From assembly GCA_917880885.1 (NCBI GenBank), contig OU862916.1, positions 54,348,831 to 54,412,830 of the forward strand: a stretch of DNA of 64,000 nucleotides. Reading direction: 5' to 3'. The notes beneath the pieces are model-generated. The model had not been told where the DNA came from and did no database searches. It was given only the letters and a program-made list of their open reading frames with translations. This DNA is from Limnephilus marmoratus. Its lineage: Eukaryota; Arthropoda; Insecta; Trichoptera; Limnephilidae. This document shows positions 31,838 through 42,582 of the stretch, piece after piece; within the stretch, counting starts at the first letter, position 1; every line of letters starts with the position of its first letter. The translations under genes were made by a program, and so were the position numbers.

Positions 31838-32403
31838 ATGCAGGTAACTCTATTAATGGAGGACTGAACGCCGTTGGCACCAACAAAAAACTGTCCAAAG
31901 ACGCGAAACTAGCCGTCCATAATGGAGTACTGGTACCTACCCTGATGTATGGCAGTGAGGCATGGAACTGGCAGAGGAAGGATGAAAGTAGACTGAACGC
32001 TGTAGAAATGAGATCCCTGAGGCGTATGTGTGGTAAAACCATGTATGATCGTGTGAGAAATTTGGAAATCCGCAAAGAATGCAAGGCTGATGTAAGCGTG
32101 ATGAGTAAGATCAAGAAAGGAACGCTCCGATGGTTTGGGCATGTAGAGCGAATGAACGAGGAAAGGAGTGTAAGGAGAATATATGACGCAAATGTGAATG
32201 GTAGAAGAAGTCGAGGACGCCCAAGAAAGACATGGCACGACCAAGTGAATCAGATACTTGAGTCGGGCCATGTCAAGAGTCAGAATAATAGAAGAGAATG
32301 TATGAGACGTTGTATGAATGTAAATGAGGCAAGGAATGTGTGCCAAGACCGGGATGTTTGGCGGTCCGTCCTCTCTGCCTACCCCTGCGGGGAAACGGCG
32401 TGA
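31838..32403 (+). pseudogene. RTE-type LINE RT C-terminal region, open frame
   Basis: A continuous frame to the stop at 32403. In order it has GGLNAVGTNKKLSKDAKLAV, VLVPTLMYGSEAW, MRSLRRMCGKTMYDRVRN, GTLRWFGHVERMNEERS and DVWRSVLSAYPCGETA. The RT catalytic core and endonuclease are absent, so it is a 5'-truncated 3' end. The (GTTA)n tail continues to 32427. It is over 95% identical by eye to the copy at 3328-3700, which indicates recent activity of the family. Confidence 0.8.
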
Positions 32404-32427
32404 TGGTTAGTTAGTTAGTTAGTTAGA
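32404..32427 (+). repeat. GTTA tandem tail of the RTE-type element
   Basis: TGGTTAGTTAGTTAGTTAG follows the stop codon by a few bases, as at 3750-3770. Short tandem tails rather than poly(A) are typical for RTE elements. Confidence 0.7.
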
Positions 32428-33369
32428 TGTCATAAATCCGAACTTCGTACACTATTTTAGAACGAGGTTACAATTATTTGATCAGCTATTTACGGTTAAA
32501 ATTAGGTCATTTTTTCATAAATATATGCACCTTTCATTATCAAGTATACCACATACAACGTACAGAAATCGAAAATAATCTATGTTGATTCGAATAAGTA
32601 CCCCTCACGGCAGTTTCAAAGTAATAACACGCAGGATTCGCGCGGTTATAAACTTTAGGATTTTTTTATAAATTCTGCAAATTTTAAATAAACTGTAGAA
32701 TACAGATATTCACATATTTATAGCACTACCATAAGTTTTTATGTTTCCATGTTAAAATTCGAAGGTATGAAATCGAAATGAATAATTCGTCTGGCCATCA
32801 TTTTAACATATTACCCAGTGTTTCAAAGGTGTGATAAATAACGGTGTGGTGTCAAACCTACGCAGATTTACGCATTTTCAACATTTTAACGATGGCTCTA
32901 TTTAGAAGAGTTTTCTTTTGGCGACGTAGGGCTGAAATTACGTTTATTGTGTCCAATAAATTAGTTAAGATCAAGGTTTCCGAGCTGTTTCGAGCGTGGC
33001 AACTCAGACGGTTGCGGTTGCCAAATTTCCCGTCTACGATCTATTATAGGCACCCCTGAGAGGGACACACATTAGTAACTAATATTACTTATCTACTCGC
33101 AGGTCAAAGACATGTCATGCATCATATGGCGACACGAATGGAATGTAAATAAATATTATAAAACATGCAACAAAATATTTTCGCATAGTCTGGCCAAGGG
33201 GCACGTTTTTAATTAACCCTTTTTAAGCCCTTAATTAATATTCTTATGAGTTAGTAGTTCCGCAATGCTCACTTTAATTAACATTATTTTACGCAAAGGG
33301 TTAAATGATATATTTTACACGATGACCGACCGAACAATGCACAACTTCAACACCTTCTGAATGAATTGA
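32428..33369. other. No recognisable feature
   Basis: The 71-codon frame 32844-33059 is basic and rich in F and R, with no known domain. Confidence 0.35.
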
Positions 33370-34140
33370 TTTGAGTTTTTTTTTTATTTAGTAATTATAT
33401 ATTTATTATTTTTTTACATTTTTATATGAAACATGTTACGTTTATATAGAAAATATATTCGTAGTCCTCCTCACTAGGAGAGATCCTGTGCTGAAGGGGA
33501 CTATGCTTTGGACTTTTGGAGTTTTCAGCGACTTCTATGGTTTAACTTATTTGTTTGGATAAGGTTTTCCAGAAACTTCTATGACGATGTTTTAAGTATA
33601 CTAGTAAGTTCATTTTCCGATAGTTCATTCAGCCAACATTTAATGTCCTTAATGTAGCTATTTTTAATTTTAATTTGTTTGTTACTAAGTGGGAGTTTGT
33701 TATATAACTTTACTGCTAAAAATTCAGAACTTCTTTGTCCAAATGAAGAGTTACACTTTGGTATATTAAGTATGTCTGTTTGTTTGGCTCTGATTTTATG
33801 AGCATGTGAGGTGTCTGCCTCTGAATCATTTTTGTGGTGATGTACTAGAATGTTTTTGGCATAGATTTTCTGTATGCTTGGAACATCAAAATGTTTAAAA
33901 ATTTCTGTTGTTAACTTCCTTACGCGGACCTTTAGTATGGTCTTTGTGATGCAATTCTAAGTTACCTTAAGTTGTTTTATGTGATTAGATGCTACTGAGC
34001 CCCATCCTATTACTCCATATTCCGGTCGAGAGTGGCATAAAGCATAATATACTCTCTTTAAATCCCTCATCGACAAGATGTAAGTAAGATGTCGTAATTT
34101 TTTGATTACTTTATCAACATATAATAAATAGTCTCCTTTT
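33370..34140 (-). pseudogene. LINE RT C-terminus and 3' UTR, minus strand
   Basis: The minus strand reads KVIKKLRHLTYILSMRDLKR, YYALCHSRPEYGVIGWGSV and ASNHIKQL, a clear match to the equivalent part of the 22.4-25.0 kb LINE (LLEYGIIGWGS). Frameshifts follow, then a 3' UTR with the hairpin at 33463-33502 and an A-rich tail ending near the T10 run at 33375. Only the last quarter of the protein remains. Confidence 0.75.
33463..33502 (-). promoter_or_regulatory. LINE 3' UTR two-stem hairpin
   Basis: The outer stem AGTCC..CTCA pairs with TGA..GGGACT and the inner stem AGGA with TCCT. It keeps the GTGC spacer seen at 22265-22294 while using different bases in the stems. Confidence 0.55.
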
Positions 34141-34885
34141 CTTACGAAATACTTGATGGAATACCTTATTTTATATACAACATTTCAAATCGAAATATGC
34201 CCAAAACCAATATCCAATCGAAATATCTGCAAAATCTTACAATGCCCTTAGAGATATTGATATTTTCTGCTACATCCTTGAAACCCTTAAAATCAAATTA
34301 AGCTTACGACAATGTACTTCAATCAAAACTTTCTCTTTCTTTTTTGCTTATTTATTCTTTTTTTATTTTTTACTTATGCTAGGTGTTTTATTTGTACAAT
34401 TGTATACTTGAGAATTAATAATGTGCGTGGTCATTATATTACATTTATTAGAAATAACGAATATAGGGGATCGATAGGTATCGTCTGGCTAAGAGAGAGT
34501 GAGACTTAACTTTAAAATGGTTTAAATCTTCCCCGTGGCTCTCATATACTCGGGAAGTCCTGTTAGCAACTATTTAGTCCCATATTTTGTAATATTGTAA
34601 CATTTAATATCTGCTTATTTCCTAATCTGAAATGAACGTGTTTATGTTATGTTAATGAAAAATGCATTTACATACATAACTGTGTATTTCCTAATAAATC
34701 CAAATATTAATAGTAACTTGTGTAAAATAGAATAAATGTGGCGCATATATGTATGTACATAGTATATGTATGTATACGTATATATATACCTATTTATATA
34801 TATATCAACTTTCTACCTTTTTCTCTTATGATGGAAGTTAGTTTAACATTTATAATAACTAAGGTTTGTTTGTTTATTTTTTCAG
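34141..34885. other. AT-rich DNA with TATG/TATA microsatellite
   Basis: 34738-34806 is a TATGTATG/TATATA-rich run. It is followed by a T-rich tract leading to the candidate splice acceptor at 34885. Confidence 0.4.
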
Positions 34886-34963
34886 GTATGATAACTTTCG
34901 GACAAAATCTTCATACTCAACAACCGACGATTTTTAAGATAGCGAAGTTTTTCCAGAATACAG
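34886..34963 (+). CDS. Candidate internal exon of a host gene
   Basis: A pyrimidine-rich tract ending TTTTTTCAG (34885) precedes it. CAG/GTAAGTG, a strong donor, follows at 34964. The 78 bases are a multiple of three and are open only in the frame reading MITFGQNLHTQQPTIFKIAK then FFQNTG. A symmetric exon with two good splice signals is unusual in this repeat-rich DNA. No domain or homologue is recognised, and no neighbouring exon was found, so it may be chance. Confidence 0.35.
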
Positions 34964-35114
34964 GTAAGTGTCTTTCTATGTTATGTGTTATGAGGTATAT
35001 ATGTTCCCGTAAAAGCCCGAATATTGGTAAATACTAAGATTTTCCGGTAAATCCTAAGATTTACCAACTCTTAATGGTAAAAGTCCGAACCGTTCTATAA
35101 TCATCGTTCACCAA

Positions 35115-35150
35115 CCTAACCTAGCCTAACCTAACCTAACCTAACCTAAC
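35115..35150. repeat. Interstitial telomere-like (CCTAA)7
   Basis: Seven CCTAA pentamers, the second being CCTAG. The reverse is TTAGG, the ancestral insect telomere unit. It is embedded in a set of GGTAAAAGCCCGAA words (35009, 35074, 35166) and lies 15 bases from a perfect hairpin. Confidence 0.8.
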
Positions 35151-35165
35151 ATGTACTAAATTCTA

Positions 35166-35233
35166 ATGGTAAAAGCCCGAAAAAATCGTTTCTTATTTAA
35201 ATATTATAAACGATTTTTTCGGGCTTTTACCAT
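35166..35233. repeat. Perfect 25-bp inverted repeat
   Basis: ATGGTAAAAGCCCGAAAAAA (start of left arm, 35166-35190) pairs with the arm at 35209-35233 across an 18-base AT loop. The arm word GGTAAAAGCCCGAA recurs upstream, beyond the telomere-like run. Confidence 0.7.
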
Positions 35234-35235
35234 CC

Positions 35236-35353
35236 ACATCTACCGGATCTGCCGGATCTGCCCTGATGGTTGACACTGCAACGATGTCCGAAACGTTGGC
35301 TAAAGAAGGAGGTAGCGCAACACGGCATAACACCCCAAAAACAAATAACGAAA
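35236..35353. repeat. Foldback repeat, family F, single arm
   Basis: One right arm only: CACATCTACCGGATCTGCCG to CAAATAACGAAAATGG, containing TCCGAAACGTTGGCTAAAG and GGAGGTAGCGCAACACGG. It starts immediately after the perfect hairpin. The left arm is lost or was never copied. Confidence 0.7.
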
Positions 35354-35552
35354 ATGGTACGTAAATTCGCCGTGCTTTGCGAAGTTTTCTCAAACAACAT
35401 CGTTGTTGACTCTTTCCACCAATGGTACGTATATTCGCCGTGTTTTGCAAAGTTTTCTCAAACAACGTTGTTGACATTTTCCACCAATGGTAAAAAATTT
35501 GCCGTGCTTTGCAAAGTTTTCTCAAACAACGTCGTTTTTGACATTTTCCACC
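35353..35552. repeat. Minisatellite, three units of 65-68 bp
   Basis: The units start AATGGTACGTAAATTCGCCG (35353), AATGGTACGTATATTCGCCG (35421) and AATGGTAAAAAATTTGCCG (35486). Each contains AAGTTTTCTCAAACAAC and ends in TTTCCACC. The first unit begins at the foldback border. Frames across it are repeat-driven. Confidence 0.75.
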
Positions 35553-36236
35553 ATTGCCACGATCAACGATATTTTGTTGGTTGGCGTTCCAAGGGTTAAA
35601 AAACGTATTATTTAATAATAATTTGTTGGTATGTCTTCAGCCCTAATCTGAGTAGTTTCATCACGTATAGAGATATTAGTAGGCAATTGGAACCCAGTGT
35701 AATCATAACAGCAGGCCTGTGGTGCATCAATAAGTTATTTTATCAATTGAAATTTTGTGTTCATTGATCATAAATGAATTGTTAACCGCTGCTGCACCTA
35801 TGTTCCATTCTAACTGCTTCCCGTACGGTTGATTTATGGATCATTAAAATTTAAACGTGGGTAAATATTATGGCAATATAATACAAATGTTGGTTTTGCC
35901 TTTCTTAATCTTTAAATGTTACGCAATAAACATAAAATTATATTGTAAAGATGGGAAAGGATAATAATGATCTTTATTGATTTCGATAATTCCGTCGTAA
36001 ATCTATTCTAAATAATAATTATCGTTAATCGTTGTCGGTGTCATAAAATCTACTGGGCATATTGCGAAAGGTTTTTTTTTTCATCTGTGTGGCTGAATTT
36101 TATAAAAACGCTAATCTTTGAGTAAAGGGTCGGCCACACGTAGCGTTAAAAGCGAGGCAATTATCTGTTGTACCGCGATTGCTTATGTGTTGTATCAACA
36201 GACTACGATTTCTCGATAAAAGATTTCTTCCTACTG
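35553..36236. other. No recognisable feature
   Basis: AT-rich DNA, with a CGGCCACACGTAGCG word near 36130 that resembles some DNA-transposon ends, without a partner. Confidence 0.35.
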
Positions 36237-36361
36237 TAGGAGAGGGGGTCATTTGAATTAAGGAACTGCCGCGAAATATCATTTCTTTGTACTGGATCTT
36301 TCAACTTGACAGCTGTCATCACATTTACGCAGCTCCGTAAATAAAATGACCCCTTCTCCTA
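36237..36361. repeat. Inverted repeat with an 18-bp arm
   Basis: TAGGAGAGGGGGTCATTT (36237-36254) is mirrored almost perfectly by AAATGACCCCTTCTCCTA (36344-36361). A third copy of GGAGAGGGGGTCGC lies just outside at 36370. It may be a small MITE next to a related fragment. Confidence 0.55.
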
Positions 36362-36817
36362 TTTACGGCGGAGAGGGGGTCGCATAACTTTTCGCATATC
36401 GCGTGAGCAGCGGTGCTGAAGTCACAAGGTTCACTCGGATGAAGGTTTACTCGATGAAATGTTCCATTCTCGTTTCACCGAGTGTTCAGACGGTTCCTTC
36501 GAAGGAAGAGTTCACTCGACATTCTCGCTACGAAGTCGTCGAGCGTAGTCGCGGCGCGCATTAGAATTCGTCCGGCGCTGACGGCTAAGTTCGGGAATAT
36601 TTACGATTTCAATTGACATTTCCGATAACGTCAAACTAAATTACGAGAAATTGGCGATTCTTGTAAACAGTAAATAAATTTCAGCACCATAAAATGAACA
36701 TATGGTTAAATAATAACCTGAAAACTGATATCTACCAGTATTTTTGCACCATGAAAATATTTTTATTCCAAAATAGGCCTCGGCTTGCAATAAAATCCAT
36801 ATAAATGAAATATTTAT

Positions 36818-37310
36818 TAACGTATTCAAAAACTAAAAACTGTTTTGGAAAGGAGATGAAATATGCTTTCCAAATTTATTATTAGAAATAACCACGTAAT
36901 TTTTTAAATAGAATAATTTTTAATGTAAACTTTTAAAAGTTTAAAAAATGGGTCTACTTGCTTTTATTCTAACTAAAATTACTGGTAATAAAAAAAATAA
37001 AAAAACACACTTATTTTGTTAGACAAATAAATTATAAACGTTTCTGTCACCTCACTTTTTTGTCGTTTCATATAAAAATAATTCATAAAAAATTCACAAT
37101 GTTTCATAATATTTTTTTCAAATTCGATCAGAAACTTTGGTTCCATAGAAGTGTACATTCGTATTATTTTGTGGTTAATTGTTATATTGAATATATAGAG
37201 CATTATTTTCTCTTTCCAATACCGTTTAGATCATATTTTTCACTATGATAGTAAGGGAGAAACAACGATTTCTATGAGACGTGTCGGAGTTATTTCGAAA
37301 AGCGAACTAA
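36818..37310. repeat. Dispersed repeat G, copy 2
   Basis: It aligns by eye with 19141-19650 in the same orientation. The two are alike at both ends (AAAACTGTTTTGGAAAGG and AATACCGTTTAGATCATAT) and diverge in the middle. Beyond 37320 the sequence becomes GC-richer and is not shared. Confidence 0.55.
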
Positions 37311-37465
37311 ACGGAGCATTTTGACGTTTAAGCCGCTCCGGCTACTCGTCCTCACGCCAGAACATTTCGGCCGGCTGATTTGCGAGTGAAAGACTGTTCA
37401 CTTGAGTGTTCACACACATCATTCGCGTCACGTGATGTTAAATTCCGGTTGCGACTTGCGAGTGA

Positions 37466-37518
37466 ACAGTGCCGAAGGAAGCATTCCAACATTGTTGGAA
37501 TGCTTCACTCGGCACTGT
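37466..37518. repeat. Hairpin in a GC-richer stretch
   Basis: ACAGTGCCGAAGGAAGCATT is mirrored by AATGCTTCACTCGGCACTGT with two mismatches, around a near-zero loop (CCAACATTGTTGG). Flanking sequence has repeated GTTCACTCG-like words (36433, 36508, 37400), so a degraded transposon spanning 36.4-37.6 kb is possible. Confidence 0.5.
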
Positions 37519-38574
37519 CTCTATTCACTTTCGTGTTCACGCGGTTCATTTCGAGGGAAAAAGGCGGAATGAAATCACGAAATGAACGATAAATGAATCA
37601 TGTGAATATAGCCGGCGTATAACGTTGAGCTTAGAGCGCATCATCTGCTTAGGTGAGGCGGGTCTGTATGAGATTGTATGGCGCGCGATATTGTGCGTGC
37701 GATTATCTTTTATCTATTATAGCTGTGTGCAACGGCCTCATAAAGCATGAATCTAAAAGGTCCTGGACAAATCGTTAGTGCAATTTTGTGTTAATGATAT
37801 TGAAGCCAAATCTATTTGCCTGGCAGCCATCTATATGATAAACTTTGAAATGATTTGTATCCAGAGTGGTATAAAATTAAATATTTTATTATTTTTATAT
37901 TTTTTTATACATATAACGGCGTATGATTTTTTTAATGGGTCGTGTTATAATAAAATTATGTGGGTTTTACATTTTTTTCATACATCTTCCCCCTCACCTC
38001 ACAGCTTCAAATTGTTTGTCAAACAGTTCTGTTCAGGGCATTTTAGATTCACAGAGTCAAGTAGTTTTTTTAAGATTTCTTTCCGTGAGCGTTTTTTACG
38101 TACCCTACGGTTGGTTATATTAGTATTCAACGAGCTAAAAAGTATATTTAACCAAGATCATTAGGTTCTTTAGTAATAAATATTTAGTGACCATGAACGT
38201 GTTGAATGTGTATAGAATCTAATTAGCTGGTGAAGTTTCTAAGGCGCTTGATTTTAGTCAGTGCGTTAATGCTTGTAAAAATTTATTCCAAGGAATCTGA
38301 AATTATTTACAAATTTTTCCCTTTTAAAATAAAATTTAATTTACATCTGAAATCTGTTTTCTGAACTCTTGACCTCTAAGCTCTGTCATCTTGGAAGCTT
38401 TTTCTGTTTGGAATTTCTAACATAACTGTAACTAACATAACTTTCTAGCATTTCCTTATCAATTCAACTGTCACAAATGTAGACAAAATACCAAACTATT
38501 GTTTATTTCTGGTCAATAAGAAAATAGGTTTCGAAAATAATGTATTAAAACTCACATGAAGCCAGTTTAGTTTT
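37519..38574. other. No recognisable feature
   Basis: The 128-codon frame 37778-38164 is F/I-rich because the DNA is T-rich. It has no motif I recognise. Confidence 0.4.
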
Positions 38575-38895
38575 TATGTGAATCCAACACAAGAGTTCTA
38601 ACTGCTCCCAACCTCCTGGAGCCGGTGAGACTATGACATCCCCAATTAAGGTATATTGTGAGATTGAAGGTAGTGGGGAGGGGAAGGAGATGGGGAAGAG
38701 GAAGGTGGAAAATACCTGGCTATTCAAACACAGTCAAAGCCATTTCAAGCAAAGTTTCAATTCTGAATGATGGTCCTACACCAGGACGATACTGAGAGTA
38801 TCTTCCACTCTGGAACATGCAACAAATACACCTTATATTATTTCAAATGATTATATTGAGAAATAACACAATTCGATCAAATAAAATTTACTTGC
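38575..38895 (-). mobile_element. tRNA-derived SINE, family D, minus strand
   Basis: Landmarks are CCTGGAGCCGGTGAGAC, CATCCCCAATTAAGGTATA (mutated from CCAATTGGGG) and ATACTGAGAGTATCTTCCAC. The tRNA head (right side) is lost. Confidence 0.7.
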
Positions 38896-40037
38896 TACTA
38901 TTTAGTTAGTAACATTTTTAATTTGTAATGCCTTCGATAGGCGGGACAGCCGTTTTTAATAAATTAAATAATAATATGTTAAACATTTAAAAAAAAAACT
39001 AAAACGGAATGAATGTCAAAATCTTGTCGAGTTAAACCATATTTGTTTAATGAACTCGTGCTCTATTAAGTATTCGTTTTTTTTTTTTTTTATTCATTTA
39101 TCTAATAAACACTCGTGTTGTATGAGTTTCCCTTTCGACTTCGAATCGCATCTTCACGTATAAATTTATTTGACCGTATTTTGTTAAATTGGAGGCATCC
39201 ACCACATGCTGTAGAATTGACCCAGATCATCACCGTACAACAGAAGAATATGTATTAATTTCTTTGTCCGTCTCTCGCGTCCATCACGCGATCCTCTCCC
39301 ACACAAAGGCGAGATCACAATCTTTACCGTCCACAATCCGCAGTCAAACTCCACACAATCCATACGCAGATACAATACCAGCCGAAATAACCCCGTTTAA
39401 CCTAGTTTCATTTTTTCTCTCGACCAATACATACTCGTACATCTCTGTCCGCTATGTGCTGTGCGAGTTTTCGAGGTCATGGCAAATTGTCAAGAGCCGC
39501 GTGAAATTGTAACAGTTTTTCGAGCAGAAATAGCCAATTACTTCCTGACTCTAAAACGAAACTGAAAGCAGATGGATTCGTGTGAACATTTTAATCGTTA
39601 TGAGGTCTTTGTCAATGCGCACTTCTACGTATGACGTAAAAATAGACGTTTGACGCGTCCATTTACGAGATGACAATGTATGTGTTGTACTTGTCTGCTG
39701 GACGCTTTTGTAATGAATGCAAGGAGACGAGAAAGTCTGGAGAGATTGATGGGAACCGAATTAGAAACGAAATTAGCGTATTTTTAGATAGACTAGCCGT
39801 TGGTGCTCGTCGTTGCGTTGGTCACTTGCTCCTGCTGGGTTAGACTTTTCATTTTGGACAGGATATCAAGGAAGCGCAAAGAAATAGCAGCGCGGAACCG
39901 TTTTGTTTCTGGTTTATCGCCGTATATTTACTAAGTGTAATCAAATTTCTTGCAATAAAACATATCGCTGTGAAGACTTCAAGCAAAGAACCAAATCACT
40001 GTTTGATAGTACCTATGTTATTTTACATAGATATTTA
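38896..40037. other. Unannotated DNA
   Basis: Frames at 39189-39512 (+) and 39184-39375 (-) overlap. Neither has a recognisable domain. The 39190-39500 region is less AT-rich than its flanks and might be transcribed, but there is no supporting splice structure. Confidence 0.35.
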
Positions 40038-40366
40038 TCTTTTATAAATAAAAATCTCACTCCGAAACTACTTAACCAATTTTGATGAAATTTTACTTAC
40101 AGTGTGTAATTTTGACCAACTAAAAAGATAGGATAGTTTTTATCCCGATTATTGACCTCAATATTCATTATTGCGAATTAAACGTTGTTACAGGACAGTG
40201 CTTCGTAATTATTTGTAAGTTCCGTAAGTTTACAACAGAAGGCGGTGTGAGTTAATTTATCAACAGTGAGTTAATTAATACACAACACTTTGTTATCTAG
40301 GTTGGGTAGTCCAGTGGATGGCGTTGTGTTTAGTTAGCCACAGCAAATCGTGGCAGGGTCAGCTAG
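40038..40366 (+). mobile_element. Short non-autonomous Helitron
   Basis: It begins TCTTTTATAAATAAAAATCTC and CTCCGAAACTACTTAACC, like other insect Helitron 5' ends. It ends GGCAGGGTCAGCTAG, with CTAG at 40363-40366. The 3' end GGTCAGCTAG is identical to that at 13935-13944. 329 bp, no ORF. Confidence 0.65.
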
Positions 40367-40989
40367 TTCATTATATATTATTAAAATGAAAGATTATCAA
40401 TACATTGGTAACCATAAGAATTCAGGTTGTATATTCAAATCAAATCATAACAGAATTATAAGTATTAACAATATACATTATAACATTATTCACGAAACAT
40501 CAGTGAAATACTCTTTTACGGATTTTTTGTATTTGGTAATTTCGCAATCGAAAATTTATATCTGTTATATGTATATTATGTTTGAAGGTTTCTTATTTTT
40601 TGCATATTGAGGTTGACATTTTAACTACTAATCAGAACCTGTGTGTGCCGTTGGTGTCTGAAGCAGCGAAAACTCCTAATCGTTGAGCTCTGGCGTCATT
40701 AAATTTGAATATCTTTTCTTTCTTGATTTTCTAAGTTAACGTAATTTTCACAACGTTCGTTGATTACATAAGTCAAAAAATATACGTATTTAAAAAAATA
40801 CGTGAATGTTTAGGAATCAAACAGTTATGTTTAGGAATCAAGATAATTACAAGTATTACATTGTATAATAAATATGAATGTAATAAACCTAATAAGATAA
40901 AACCAATTAATTAAGCTGTGGGGGGTTTTAAAATAATTTGTTATGTTTGCTCCATATATTTTTAAAGAAATAAACCCATTTTCGAAAAG
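40367..40989. other. No recognisable feature
   Basis: AT-rich. The 86-codon frame at 40350-40610 starts inside a Helitron end. Confidence 0.4.
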
Positions 40990-41370
40990 AGTGTTGAAGC
41001 TTTGAAACCTATAGGAAAGTATAGTAAGGACGGGTTCCTTCGGAGAATTTGAACTACATATTCGTCAAATTTCAAAGTTAATTTTCAAGTTTTGTGAAAG
41101 TTTTTTTTAATTTTTTTTTTTTTTAATTATTTATTAACCAAGATAAGCACAAATACATTTTTTGTTTTTTTTTTCTACAGTTTGAAGTATAATACATTTT
41201 TTTTTTTTGGTTTTTGGTAAACGCCACCTCACTAGGCTGAGCCTGTTCCGAGGTGGCAGGAATTGATGTTCCGAGGTGGCTGTTATTATTTCACTTTTCT
41301 GGAGCAACTGGCTCACTGATATATTGACAAAACTTGAATAGGTCTTTTACAGAACTTTAACTACGGAATT
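40990..41370. repeat. Dispersed repeat P, copy 1, split by a LINE 3' end
   Basis: The left part (CAAATTTC..TTTTCAAGTTTTGTG to 41101) and the right part (CTGTTATTATTTCAC at 41280, then ACTTGAATAGGTCTTTTACAG) resemble the two halves of the repeat at 61032-61111 and 61618-61730. A LINE 3' end sits between the halves. Confidence 0.45.
41102..41279 (-). mobile_element. LINE 3' UTR fragment, minus strand
   Basis: T-rich runs on the left (41101-41125) represent the A-rich tail. The two-stem hairpin at 41223-41257 (GCCACCTC/GAGGTGGC, AGGC/GCCT) is the best preserved of the set. GTTCCGAGGTGGC is repeated at 41267-41279. No coding sequence remains. Confidence 0.65.
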
Positions 41371-41844
41371 TAATGAATTGTTCAAATTCTTGGAAACAAG
41401 CCGTCCCTTAGTTTGTTATTTACCTACAGTGGCGCCGCGACGCCACAGACTGAGTAGGTACATGGATTTACGCGTCTGTTGCTGTTTACAATCAAATAAT
41501 GAAGATATCAATATCTTTGTATACTATTTGGTATTTATCTGTTTCGAGTGTCGATTTCCTACCTGATATTAAATAATAATTCCTCAAATTATTACGCATT
41601 TTCTGTGATAAGATAATTCTTTGAAGCAGAATATCTTGTTTGATATCAGTTTAGCTTACGAGACTTTTTCAACTCTTGGCGCCTCTTTTATCGGTTGATC
41701 AAAATGAAGTAGTGTAGATATTTCGTGTTTAAATGTGTGAGGGGTCCTTCTTATCAAATAATTCATAGTTCGATTTATTGATAGCACTTGAGGGGTTCTA
41801 CGAATTATACTCGTCAACGCGTGACATTGAGTGGCTTGTATTTA
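41371..41844. other. No recognisable feature
   Basis: AT-rich sequence up to the left end of the mariner. Confidence 0.4.
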
Positions 41845-42582
41845 CGAGGCTTATTTAAAAAGTAAGTGTATTTTTTTAGTAATATTGTTTTTGAAAAAAA
41901 TTACGGGATTTTGTTGATACACTTGTTGACTATTTTTTCACAGTAGTGAGCCTTGGCACAAGCTTCTTTATGCTCTCCTCGTAGAACTCTGCCGTCGGCT
42001 CCTTCCCCCACTTCATAACCTCTTTCTGCGCCTGCTCTTAGGTCGAAATTTTAATTCCACCAATGTGCGCATTCAGGGAGATGTAAAGATTGCAATCTGA
42101 TGGCGCCAAATCAGAGGAATATGGGGAGTGGTTCAAAACATCCCAATCAAATGAGTCCAAGAGCGCCTCGGTGGTTGTGTGAGGAGTGTGCTTGTTGTAC
42201 AACAAGCACACTCCTCAGCATTCCTCTCCTTTTGCTTTGAATGCTCCTTTTGAGTTTTATTAGGGTCTCACAATATCCTTGTCCATTGATGGTCTCCCCC
42301 TGAGGCAGAAATTCGACCAAAATGATATCTTTTCGGTCCCAAAACACTGATAATTTTTTTTGCCCGAATTTTTTTGGCAGATGGGGAATTGGTATGACGA
42401 CTGTTTTTTTTTATCTCAGGCATGTAATGAGCCACCCACGTTTGATCTCCGTCAAAATATAGCTCAGAAAATTCTCACCTTCCAATTCCAGTCGCTATAA
42501 CTCAGTGCAGCCAATCCTCAAAAAACAAAAAAAAAACCAGCCTGTTATGGTCACAGTACACTTACTTTCTGAATATCCCTCG
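41845..42582 (-). mobile_element. Dead mariner (Tc1/mariner) element
   Basis: The terminal repeats CGAGGCTTATTTAAAAAGTA and its diverged mirror TACTTTCTGAATATCCCTCG are followed inward by AGTGTA/TACACT. A TA dinucleotide flanks each side (41843-41844, 42583-42584), the mariner target. The minus strand keeps transposase motifs in broken frames: DGDQTWVAHYMPE (first catalytic D), FWDRKDIILVEFLPQGETIN, and YSSDLAPSD (third catalytic D, normally YSPDLAPSD). At 738 bp it is shorter than the usual 1.3 kb. Confidence 0.8.
42147..42347 (-). pseudogene. Mariner transposase fragment
   Basis: 66 codons of the DDE/D transposase: FWDRKDIILVEFLPQGETIN, then SIQSKRRGMLRS. The second catalytic motif (LHDNARPH in intact relatives) has been replaced by VVQQAHSSH at a 36-base perfect palindrome (42181-42216). 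The frame ends soon after. The frame with the third aspartate lies downstream in another register. It cannot be functional. Confidence 0.75.

Noticed and set aside
34738..34806. Functional promoter from TATA-like words
   Set aside because: The words belong to a TATG/TATA microsatellite. No initiator or exon is placed suitably.
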